A DNA stretch of 64,000 nt from Acidaminococcus sp. (GTDB lineage: Bacteria > Bacillota > Negativicutes > Acidaminococcales > Acidaminococcaceae), in NCBI GenBank assembly GCA_022482815.1, contig JAKVOM010000001.1:2872946-2936945 (forward strand), read 5' to 3'. Positions within the stretch are counted from its first letter, which is position 1, and each line of letters starts with the position of its first letter. Below, one piece after another: positions 18,121 through 25,691 of the stretch. The notes below the pieces were generated by a model, which saw only the letters and a program-made list of their open reading frames with translations, was not told where the DNA came from and did no database searches. Made by a program: the position numbers and the translations under genes.

Positions 18121-18178
18121 CCCTGGGCAGCCCGATCTGCAGCTTTTTTGCTGCAGTCTGTCCAGGGCCTTTTTGTTT
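18121..18178 (+). terminator. Riboswitch expression-platform terminator
   Basis: CCCTGGGCAG pairs with CTGTCCAGGG around an inner CTGCAGC/GCTGCAG stem, followed by CCTTTTTGTTT. It lies between the aptamer and the transporter start, so it should control read-through. Confidence 0.85.
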
Positions 18179-18227
18179 CCTCTCCTTTTCTGGGGGACCG
18201 CCTGGGTCCCGGAAAGGAAGATAAGGT

Positions 18228-19433
18228 ATGAGAAATCGTTGGCTTATCGCTCTGGCTGCCGTAGGCATCCACATCTCCATCGGCAGTGTCTATGCATTCA
18301 GTGTGCTGGTAAAGCCTATCATGGAAGCACTGGGAGCCAGCATGGCGGACGTGACCTGGACATTTTCCCTGGCCATCCTGTTTCTGGGTACATCGGCCGG
18401 GCTTCTTGGCAGGACCGTTGAAAAAATGGGCCCCCGTAATTCCGGTACGCTCGCTGCCTGCCTCTTTGGAGCCGGCATGATTGGTACTTCCTACGCAGTC
18501 ACGGTAAAGAGCCTGCCTCTGCTCTACCTCTTTTACGGAGTCATCGGCGGCATGGGCCTTGGCACAGGCTATATCACCCCGGTTTCTACCCTCGTCAAAT
18601 ATTTCCCGAAGCATCGCGGTTTTGCAACCGGCCTTGCCATTATGGGATTCGGTTTTGCCGCCCTTATTGCCGCACCTGTCATGCAGTATTTATATTCCCG
18701 GTACGGACTGGCGGCTACTTTCCGGGATCTTGGCATTGTCTATTTTGCAGTCATGCTCGCCTGCTCCCTGTATCTGAAACCTCCGACAGTACAAACTGCT
18801 GAGGGCACCCAGGCAGCACCTGCAGTTTCCGGATTTACGGCGGCCCAGGCCATGCGTACCTGGCAGTTTGCCTCTCTTTGGTGGGTCTTTTTCATCAATA
18901 TCACCTGCGGTATCGGTCTTCTCGCCGTACTGAGCCCCATGGCGCAGCAGGTCATCGGCATGTCGGCCGTTGAGGCCGCCTCCTTTGTCGGAATCATCGG
19001 CATCATGAACGGCGGGGGCCGCATCCTCTGGTCTACGATTTCTGACCGGATTGGCCGTCCGATTACGTATGTTCTCTTCTTTGCGCTTGAAATTGCCGCC
19101 TTTGCCCTGCTGGCCGGAACGACAGCAGAAGGCATGTTTAAGTTCCTCGTACTGCTCATCATCAGCTGCTACGGCGGTGGATTTTCCTGCATGCCGGCCT
19201 ATTTGAGCGATCTTTTCGGAACAAAGCAATTAAGCGCCATCCACGGCCGCGTCCTGACGGCCTGGGGGATTGCCGGTGTTGTCGGTCCGACGCTTGTCTC
19301 CTGGTTCTATAAGTCGACCGGAACTTATTCGTCCGTTCTTATTTTCTTTGCTGGCTGTTTCATTCCTAACCTGCTGATTGCTCTCTATTTAAGGAAGAAA
19401 GGTCATCAGCTTCCGCAGATTGCTGCTGATTAA
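18228..19433 (+). CDS. OFA-family major facilitator transporter (oxalate/formate antiporter type)
   Basis: 401 aa, 12 membrane segments. The N-terminus RNRWLIALAAVGIHISIGSVYAFSV (in parts) and GGMGLGTGYITPVSTLVKYFPKHRGFATG (in parts, about residues 108-137) are typical of the OFA family, whose known members exchange carboxylates such as oxalate and formate. Control by a ZTP riboswitch links it to one-carbon or purine metabolism, so formate import or exchange is a reasonable inference. ATG at 18228 behind GGAAAGGAAG. A strong terminator follows. Confidence 0.85.
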   Translation: MRNRWLIALAAVGIHISIGSVYAFSVLVKPIMEALGASMADVTWTFSLAILFLGTSAGLLGRTVEKMGPRNSGTLAACLFGAGMIGTSYAVTVKSLPLLYLFYGVIGGMGLGTGYITPVSTLVKYFPKHRGFATGLAIMGFGFAALIAAPVMQYLYSRYGLAATFRDLGIVYFAVMLACSLYLKPPTVQTAEGTQAAPAVSGFTAAQAMRTWQFASLWWVFFINITCGIGLLAVLSPMAQQVIGMSAVEAASFVGIIGIMNGGGRILWSTISDRIGRPITYVLFFALEIAAFALLAGTTAEGMFKFLVLLIISCYGGGFSCMPAYLSDLFGTKQLSAIHGRVLTAWGIAGVVGPTLVSWFYKSTGTYSSVLIFFAGCFIPNLLIALYLRKKGHQLPQIAAD

Positions 19434-19460
19434 GCATACACTCTCTTATATCCTCCATAC

Positions 19461-19505
19461 AGAGAACGGGGTACTGCCGCCACGCAGTACTCCGTTTTCT
19501 CTTTA
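19461..19505 (+). terminator. Terminator of the OFA transporter
   Basis: AGAGAACGGGGTACTGC pairs with GCAGTACTCCGTTTTCTCT, ending in a T-rich run. Confidence 0.85.
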
Positions 19506-19524
19506 GTGGCAAATGGAGATGAAG

Positions 19525-19643
19525 TTAGAACAGAAAGGCACTTTTGGCTTTTGGAATATGGCATTTAGCTTCGTCTTCAGCAGTGTAGTAAGACTTTTAA
19601 GCAAAATAAAAGCCTAAAATTTAGCAGATAACCTAAATATTTA
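19525..19643 (+). repeat. Dispersed ~200-bp repeat, copy 2, left part (split by the ISL3 element)
   Basis: Carries AAAGGCACTTTTGGCTTTTGG, TTCAGCAGTGTAGTAAG and CTAAAATTTAGCAGATAACC as in copies 3 and 4. It is cut at AATATTTA (19636-19643) by the insertion sequence and resumes at 21103. Confidence 0.85.
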
Positions 19644-21102
19644 GGTTCTTCACGGTTTTTTCGGGAGTATACCCCTTACGGTCGGAATTGAGAGGTAGCG
19701 AATTAACGTGAAAAAGTACTCATCATCTCTGTATCCGTACGCTCTTCTTTTGGCCACTTTAATCTTGTTGTTGAAGCCTTCAAGCTTCCCTGTGTTTATC
19801 GGGTACAGGGCATGGTTCACCAGACCGTCTATCCTTGGCAGCTTAATCTTAGCAAACCTAACCAGGGCCGGAATCCCGCTGCCTAGTGCAGCTTTAAACC
19901 AGCGCTTCCATCCTGCAAGAGCCTTGTCATAGTCCCTTAATTCATAGAGGGCTACCATCTCTTCCTTCATGGAATAACATATTGCCAGATCCTCGTGCTC
20001 TGCAAAGATGGCCTGCAACGCTTCTTTGCTCTTAGGATTCAGCCTATCTTCATTGGTGAGTAACGGCCAGCGGACTTTCTTCAATGTGCGGTAGTTCTTC
20101 TTTTCCTCGGATATCCGCTCTTTCAAAGCCGGCTTGTCTTCAGCACTTGCGTCTTTTAATGCTTCTTGCATGTCGTTGGCTTTATCCCTATGCATTCTGG
20201 CCTCATCAAGTCTTACTACACCTAATACTTCCTTCCCGAATTGAGCCTGCATGTGGTAACGATCATACACGACCTTAGCTTGCGGCAGATGTTCTTGTAC
20301 CAGCTTGTTGTAGGAAGCGTTCATATCCATGGCGACTGCCTTGACCTCTGTCAGCTTTGTCTGATCATATTCCTTGAAGAAATGCTCGAAGTCAGCTATC
20401 GCCCGACCTCTGCCAACCCAGAGAATATAACCTGTCGCTAAATCCATGACGCAAGTGGCATAGGTGTGTCCCTTATGGATAGCAAACTCATCGATGGCCA
20501 GGAAACGGGGCTTGTAAGAGGTCAGCTCCAATTCCATTTCATATTTATCGAGAGATTCGTCCATGAGCTGTTTGTGGACATAGCGAACCGTGCTCCAGTG
20601 AATTCCTGACATCTTGGCAATTGCATTGGCAGGGATTCCATTACGAAGCAGCGTCTCAATCCAGAGAGAAGCTCTCATGGTAATGCGAGTTCCTGGATAT
20701 TTAAAGGGAATAGGCTCAGTGATGGTTGCATGGCAGCAGGAGCAACGGAAGCGATGCCCTTCAAAGCGGATCATCCTGGTATGCTCAGGATACGCAGGAA
20801 AACTTTTCAAGTAGGTGGAAAATGGCTCGTAAGAATACATTTTCTGACCACATTTAGGACAACGGAAGTCGGTATATTTCTTTTCACTGCAAATAACAAT
20901 CTCCTGGCTGTCATCAAAAGGGTCTTCCGGCATGAAGACATTGTAAAAGACATCTTGACATTCTGCATTATTTTGAATAGTGTAATTAGTAAAGGACATT
21001 TTCTCCTCCCAAGGTATGGTTTCGACGATTATATTTTGGAGGAGTTAATGTCCTTTTTCAATAGTCAAATGTCTTTTAGTCCACAAATTTCCGTGAAGAA
21101 CC
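19644..21102 (-). mobile_element. ISL3-family insertion sequence (1459 bp) with 8-bp target duplication
   Basis: Ends are GGTTCTTCACGG on the left and CCGTGAAGAACC on the right, a perfect inverted repeat. The flanks are AATATTTA at 19636-19643 and again at 21103-21110, an 8-bp duplication as expected for ISL3. It contains one intact transposase gene and nothing else. Confidence 0.95.
19650..20999 (-). CDS. ISL3-family transposase
   Basis: 449 aa, intact. N-terminal zinc-binding cysteines (CPKCGQKM about residue 51; CSCCHA about 88), a helix-turn-helix (NAIAKMSGIHWSTVRYVHKQL), then the DDE domain: D in LAIDEFAIHKG (about 173), D in AVAMDMNASY (about 226), and E in NTGKLEGFNNKIKVAKRRAYGY (in parts, about 412). 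The stop lies 6 bp from the left end of the element. It should be functional if expressed. Confidence 0.93.
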   Translation of the reverse strand: MSFTNYTIQNNAECQDVFYNVFMPEDPFDDSQEIVICSEKKYTDFRCPKCGQKMYSYEPFSTYLKSFPAYPEHTRMIRFEGHRFRCSCCHATITEPIPFKYPGTRITMRASLWIETLLRNGIPANAIAKMSGIHWSTVRYVHKQLMDESLDKYEMELELTSYKPRFLAIDEFAIHKGHTYATCVMDLATGYILWVGRGRAIADFEHFFKEYDQTKLTEVKAVAMDMNASYNKLVQEHLPQAKVVYDRYHMQAQFGKEVLGVVRLDEARMHRDKANDMQEALKDASAEDKPALKERISEEKKNYRTLKKVRWPLLTNEDRLNPKSKEALQAIFAEHEDLAICYSMKEEMVALYELRDYDKALAGWKRWFKAALGSGIPALVRFAKIKLPRIDGLVNHALYPINTGKLEGFNNKIKVAKRRAYGYRDDEYFFTLIRYLSIPTVRGILPKKP

Positions 21103-21199
21103 AATATTTAGACTTTATTTTTATAAGTTCGTAGAAAAATGCCCTGGCAATTTTTCTTCCACGGGCGACCCGCGGCCAGCGACCGGCGACCAGCGTAAA
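21103..21199 (+). repeat. Dispersed ~200-bp repeat, copy 2, right part
   Basis: Continues the copy cut at 19643: TTTATTTTTATAAGTTCGTA, GAAAAATG and ATTTTTCTTCC hairpin arms, CCGCGGCCAGC, then GCGTAAAA, where the IS1182 element begins. Confidence 0.85.
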
Positions 21200-21302
21200 A
21201 GGGGCTGTCGCATTTTGCGACGGCCCCTTTTGTATCAAAAACAAGGTAAAAGCAAGGCGCGGCCTCATTGAATGAGACCGCGCCTTGGTGTAGAATTTAA
21301 AT

Positions 21303-22931
21303 ATGCCAAAAAACAAACCTACACAAAAGGATTATACAAAAATTGGCAGTTCTTATCAACTTTTTCTTCCTCTAAATTTTGAAGTACAAATCCCTAATGA
21401 CGATCCTGTTCGCTTGGTGCGTGCCATGGTAGAAGGGATGGATGTAAAGGCATTGTATGACACGTATTCTCATGTCGAGAATAAATTAACGTCACCAATT
21501 CAGCTGCTGGAGATCGTCATTTATGCATGTATGGAAGGAATTCGTGGTTCGCGTAAGATAGAGCAATCCTGTAAAAGAGACACTCATTTCATGTTCCTCT
21601 TAGATGGGAAAAAAGCTCCGGATAATGCAACCATTGCAAGATTTTGTTCCCTCCATCTAAAACCATGTATCAAGGAGCTCATGATTCAGATGGATAAATG
21701 GCTGCTGGCTCGCGGTTTCATCACGCTGGATAGCCTGTTCATCGATGGGACAAAAATTGAATCTGTGGCAAACAAATACAAATTTGTTTGGAAAAACAGA
21801 GTCTTAGGCAGCCAGAACAAACTCATAGAGAAACTGGAGCAACTGGTTCCCGAAATCGAGGAACGTTTCGGAATCAAGGTCTGTTACGGAAACACTTTCC
21901 ACATCCGTCATTTAAAGAAGCTCCTAAAAAAACTGCTTGTCATAAAGCGGGCTGAAGGGATCGAGTTTGTTCACGGATGTGGGAAAAGAAAGACCATTCT
22001 ACAGAAGTACTATGAGATTTTAGCTAACTATCTCAAACGGCTTAAGGTGTATACGAAGCAGCTTCACATCTGTGGGGAACGGAACAGCTTTGCCAAAACA
22101 GACCCGGATGCTACCTTTATGAGGATGAAAGAAGACGCCATGCTTAATGGCGCCTTAAAGCCGGGATACAATGTCCAATATGCCAACAATTCCGGTTTTA
22201 CCTTGTTTGCAGATGTGAGTGCACATCCAACAGATATGCGGACACTCATTCCTTTTCTTGAAGGATTTGAAGCCCACTTCGGTCAGAAATTTGCAAACAT
22301 TGTAGCCGATGCAGGCTATGAAAGCGAAGAGAACTTGGTCTGGCTGAAGAAGAATCAGTATACTTCATATATCAAGCCTAACAATTATGAAAGAAGCAAG
22401 AGGAAAAAGTATAAGAACGACATCGGCAAAGCAGAAAACATGACATATTTGCCTGATCAAGACATGTATATCTGTAAAGGTAGGAGACTGCTGAAAGTCA
22501 GTAAAGTAACCCAGGTAAAGAACCGGTCAGGATATGTGTCAGAGAAAACATATTACGAATGTAAGGACTGCAGCGGTTGTCCCTACAAGGAACAGTGCAT
22601 CCATGGGAACAATTGCAGGACACCCATGGAGAAAAGAAACAAGAAATTAGTGGTCTCGAAGAATTTTGCTGCATTGAGGGCAGAATCCCTGAAGAACATT
22701 ACTTCCGAATATGGTAAGGAACTGAGGATGAACCGCAGTATACAGGCAGAAGGAGCCTTTGCGGATCTCAAGGATTCATTAAACGTCAGAAGACTAGAAA
22801 CCCGAGGCAAAGGAAATGCCCTGGTAACAGTGGGAATATGTGCCATGGCACGGAATGTCCTGAAGGTCCATCACAAAGTTCAAGACGGCAAAGAGGATTT
22901 GCACTTATATCCGCTGAAAAAAGAGGCCTAA
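21303..22931 (+). CDS. IS1182-family transposase
   Basis: 542 aa, intact. N-terminal DUF772 domain (SPIQLLEIVIYACMEGIRGSRKIEQSC in parts, about residues 63-90; PDNATIARF about 107), DDE domain with FIDGTKIESVANKYKFVWK (D about 144), VADAGYESEENLVWL (D about 339), a four-cysteine cluster (CKDCSGCPYKEQC, about 418-430), and RSIQAEGAFADLKDSLNVRR with the catalytic E (about 481). It begins after the palindrome at 21256-21290 and ends before its own terminator. Confidence 0.93.
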   Translation: MPKNKPTQKDYTKIGSSYQLFLPLNFEVQIPNDDPVRLVRAMVEGMDVKALYDTYSHVENKLTSPIQLLEIVIYACMEGIRGSRKIEQSCKRDTHFMFLLDGKKAPDNATIARFCSLHLKPCIKELMIQMDKWLLARGFITLDSLFIDGTKIESVANKYKFVWKNRVLGSQNKLIEKLEQLVPEIEERFGIKVCYGNTFHIRHLKKLLKKLLVIKRAEGIEFVHGCGKRKTILQKYYEILANYLKRLKVYTKQLHICGERNSFAKTDPDATFMRMKEDAMLNGALKPGYNVQYANNSGFTLFADVSAHPTDMRTLIPFLEGFEAHFGQKFANIVADAGYESEENLVWLKKNQYTSYIKPNNYERSKRKKYKNDIGKAENMTYLPDQDMYICKGRRLLKVSKVTQVKNRSGYVSEKTYYECKDCSGCPYKEQCIHGNNCRTPMEKRNKKLVVSKNFAALRAESLKNITSEYGKELRMNRSIQAEGAFADLKDSLNVRRLETRGKGNALVTVGICAMARNVLKVHHKVQDGKEDLHLYPLKKEA

Positions 22932-22940
22932 AAGATACAA

Positions 22941-22998
22941 AAAGAGCGCACGAAAAAAAGCAACTTAGAGTTGCTTAATTTCGTGCGCCCTTTTTTCA
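22941..22998 (+). terminator. Terminator of the IS1182 transposase
   Basis: GCGCACGAAA pairs with TTTCGTGCGC around an inner AGCAACT/AGTTGCT stem, followed by CCTTTTTTC. Confidence 0.85.
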
Positions 22999-23098
22999 TC
23001 TCAAAACATATTCAACTAAAAAGTAAGGCAATTTGGGGTCTTTAGCAAGTTATTTCAGGGATTAAAAATCGGTCACTTGCGACAGCCCCTCGTTTTAT

Positions 23099-23488
23099 TC
23101 ACAACTTCAGTTCCTTTTCCAATGCTTCCGCAACTTCAAAAATCAGCCCATCGCAGTGAACTTTTTTAGGAATTCCCCGGGCATGAGACTTGGTAAGCAG
23201 TGCGGCACACTGCGTCGACTCATGACGGCTGCGAAACTCCTGCAGGAACCTGCCGGCTTCAAGGCCCGATGCGCCCCCTGCGCCGAGGATCATCAAAGCG
23301 GCACTTACAGCTCCGCACACCGAACCGTGACTCATTCCACCGCCATAAAAGACGCTCATTTTGGCCGCCTGTGCTTCCGATACACCCAGCACATCATGAA
23401 ATCCCATCATCAATACTTGTGCACAATTATATTCATGCGGATCCGAGGGATCCCGCAATGCTTTAATATGATCAATTCTTGCTGACAT
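23099..23488 (-). CDS. C_GCAxxG_C_C family protein (putative redox-active)
   Basis: 129 aa. The family motif is seen as NCAQVLMMGFHDVLG (Cys about 22) and GGGMSHGSVCGAVSAALM (about 50-67), with a further Cys and His near 95-100 and 116. Family members are small proteins thought to act in redox or metal chemistry; the function is not established. The ATG at 23488 follows AGGGGGG. Its downstream end abuts the right end of the IS1182 element (stop 8 bp away), so its native terminator may have been displaced. Confidence 0.85.
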   Translation of the reverse strand: MSARIDHIKALRDPSDPHEYNCAQVLMMGFHDVLGVSEAQAAKMSVFYGGGMSHGSVCGAVSAALMILGAGGASGLEAGRFLQEFRSRHESTQCAALLTKSHARGIPKKVHCDGLIFEVAEALEKELKL

Positions 23489-23675
23489 TTTATACCCCCC
23501 TAAGGTTTATATGATTCTCTATTGTAGTCAATTTTTCCGAATTTGCAAGAACGAACTTTTTAGATACTGCCCTTATTGAACACTTCGGATAATTTTGCAG
23601 TCCGGCTGCCCGAAAAGACCACTTATTTTTTCCCTTCAGGCAGCCTTTTGCTTTCTGCGTTCCGTGTCATCATGC

Positions 23676-23681
23676 TATAAT
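23676..23681 (+). promoter_or_regulatory. Extended -10 promoter of the LarA-like gene
   Basis: TGCTATAAT, an extended -10, 31 bp before the start codon. No good -35 hexamer at standard spacing. Confidence 0.6.
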
Positions 23682-23712
23682 GGAGAAAAACAAGAAAAGG
23701 GGCCTTCCTTAT

Positions 23713-25017
23713 ATGGTTACGTTTAAAGAGATCACACTTCCTTACGGGAAGACGACACAGTCGATTTCCCTTCCGGAATCGCATATCGCGCAGGTCATCG
23801 AACCGATTACGGTGCCGGCTGTTGATGTAAAAACCGCCTTCAGGGAAGCAATGGAGCATCCGATTGGTTCCAAAAAGCTTTCCGAAATCGTGAAACCTGG
23901 TGACAAGGTGTGCCTCGTTACCGCCGATATTACGCGTGCCTGGAGCGGTTCGGGCCGCTTTATGATTGAAATCGTAAATGCCCTTAATGAGGCCGGCATC
24001 CCTGACGAAGATATGTACATTGTATTTGCCCAGGGCACCCATCGTGCTCATACGGACGAAGAAAATGAGACTGTAGTCGGCAAGGAAGTAGCCCGCCGCA
24101 TCAAGATGTATCAGCATGACTGCCATGATGATCAGAATCTGACCTATGTCGGAACAACCAGTTTCGGGACACCGGTCTATCTCAACAAAAAAGTAGTCGA
24201 AGCCGATAAAACCATCATTATCAATGGACTGGCACCGCATCTGTTTGCAGGTTTCGGCGGCGGCCGCAAAATGATTCTTCCCGGCGTTGCCGGCTGGGAC
24301 ACAATCCAGAAGAATCACTGCCATGCACTTTCCCAGGTTCATGGTGAAGGTATCAATCCTGCCACAGCGCACCGTGCCCTGAAGGGCAATCCGGTCAACG
24401 AAGATATGGTAGAAGGCATGGAAATGTGCCGTCCTGATTTTTTGATTCATTCCCTCATCAACGGAGACGGGGAAATCTGCGGTTTTGTAGCCGGCGACCC
24501 CTATGAGGCCTGGCTGGAAGGCACCAGGAGAGTCCTGCAGAATACCGAAGTCGCTGTCAAGCAAAAAACAGACGTAACCATCGTAAGTGCCGGCGGCTAT
24601 CCCAAGGACTTGTCCTTCTATCAAGGTGTCAAGTGTTTTGAACCGGCTGCCGATGTAACGAAAGACCACGGCATCATCATCGCCCTTGTTGACTCTCCCG
24701 ATATCAAAGAACCAAAAATTTTCTGGGACAGTTTCCGTTTCCAGACGCTGCCCGACATGGAACAAGGACTGCGTGACTGTTTCACAATTCCGTTCTTTAT
24801 CGCCTTTTATGTCTTTACCCTGGCCCACAATTATACGATGTATCTTGTCACGCGCAAAGAGAATTTCGAAGCCGTCAAAAAGACTCATATCATTCCGTGT
24901 GAGACCCTTACAGAAGCTTGGGACAGAGCTTCGGAAGAACTTGCCCGGTTAGGAAATAAAAACTATACGATTAATCTGATGCATCATGGTGGGGCTGTTA
25001 TCCCGAAGTTGGAATGA
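23713..25017 (+). CDS. LarA-family nickel-dependent 2-hydroxyacid racemase/epimerase
   Basis: 434 aa from the ATG at 23713. Resembles LarA (DUF2088). It shows SKKLSEIVKPGDKVCLVTADITR (in parts), GTHRAHTDEE with the catalytic His, a second His in MYQHDCHDD, and HLFAGFGGGRKMILPGVAGWD in parts, with the Lys that binds the pincer cofactor and the neighbouring His. The family interconverts D and L forms of lactate or other 2-hydroxyacids using a nickel-pincer nucleotide. No larB, larC or larE genes are nearby, so the cofactor genes must be elsewhere. The structured element at 25040 follows directly. Confidence 0.85.
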   Translation: MVTFKEITLPYGKTTQSISLPESHIAQVIEPITVPAVDVKTAFREAMEHPIGSKKLSEIVKPGDKVCLVTADITRAWSGSGRFMIEIVNALNEAGIPDEDMYIVFAQGTHRAHTDEENETVVGKEVARRIKMYQHDCHDDQNLTYVGTTSFGTPVYLNKKVVEADKTIIINGLAPHLFAGFGGGRKMILPGVAGWDTIQKNHCHALSQVHGEGINPATAHRALKGNPVNEDMVEGMEMCRPDFLIHSLINGDGEICGFVAGDPYEAWLEGTRRVLQNTEVAVKQKTDVTIVSAGGYPKDLSFYQGVKCFEPAADVTKDHGIIIALVDSPDIKEPKIFWDSFRFQTLPDMEQGLRDCFTIPFFIAFYVFTLAHNYTMYLVTRKENFEAVKKTHIIPCETLTEAWDRASEELARLGNKNYTINLMHHGGAVIPKLE

Positions 25018-25039
25018 AACCAGCTAGTGCATTTTAAAG

Positions 25040-25438
25040 GCACCTCAGACAATCTGGTGCTCGGCTGGCCTCGCACGCATCTTGTCTGAGAGCTTTTTCT
25101 AAGGAAACTTTTTCTGTCCAGCGCAGTAGGGAGTCACTGATTCACTCGCGACTTCATCTACATACGTCTGTACCAGCTACGCTGTGTCGACAATTCCTCG
25201 AGATACGCCCGGTAACCCTCCGGATTGTCTTCTTGCGTAGCTGGCGCATCCGCACGTATCTGAAGCCGTTCATTGAATCAGTGATTCCCATGGGCGCATC
25301 TACTTTGTCAGGCGGACTTAGGAACCACTCGATATACTATTTTTGTATTATCTCGGGTTCCTAAGCCCGCCTTCCTTGTATCTGCGTCCATCTTCTGTGC
25401 CGTCCACAAAAAGAAAATGAAAAAACAGGTGTGAGATA
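25040..25438 (+). repeat. Multi-stem structured repeat, long copy (candidate RNA)
   Basis: Shares about 238 nt with 43876-44113 and has an extra arm of about 160 nt. In order: GCACC/GGTGC; CTCAGACAA with TTGTCTGAG plus a T-run; AACTTTTT/AAAAAG with GCGCA/TGTGC; the extra arm (TCACTGATTCA/TGAATCAGTGA, 25133-25286); ATGGGCGCA/TGCGTCCAT; and the long hairpin GGCGGACTTAGGAACC/GGTTCCTAAGCCCGCC. Several stem pairs differ from the other copy by compensatory changes. The rest of the 25018-25691 gap holds a terminator and no gene I can see. Confidence 0.8.
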
Positions 25439-25579
25439 AAGTAAAGGAATAAAAACGGTACTTTTTTCATGATGGGTACCTTATGACCCAATCTGGTCTT
25501 TCGCGCATTTGCAGCTATCTTTCAAAAGTGTCTACCAAAAACTAAAAATAAAAGTGGTTTAATGTTGAAATACAAAAAC

Positions 25580-25625
25580 GGAACTGTGAAAAAATACACT
25601 ACGTACTTTCTTCACAGTTCCTATC
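25580..25625. terminator. Terminator near the 3' end of the MATE gene
   Basis: GGAACTGTGAAAAAA pairs with TTTCTTCACAGTTCC; a variant of the dispersed terminator family. It lies 67 bp from the MATE stop codon, so it may serve that gene on the minus strand. Confidence 0.65.
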
Positions 25626-25691
25626 TTTTCTTGGAAAAACAAAAAAGCTATTTTCGGCGATAGATAACTATCTTTTTATGTTGTTCCTGCC

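Larger units (their letters stand above)
21200..23090 (+). mobile_element. IS1182-family insertion sequence (about 1.9 kb)
   Basis: Bounded by a perfect 13-bp inverted repeat, AGGGGCTGTCGCA (21200-21212) and TGCGACAGCCCCT (23078-23090). The left end itself forms a hairpin (GGGGCTGTCGCA/GCGACGGCCCC). A second palindrome (AAGGCGCGGCCTCATT with AATGAGACCGCGCCTT, 21256-21290) lies before the transposase and may block outside transcription. I see no clear target duplication. The outer 9 bases match the arm of the host terminator family, so this element may have entered, or share descent with, such a hairpin. Confidence 0.88.
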
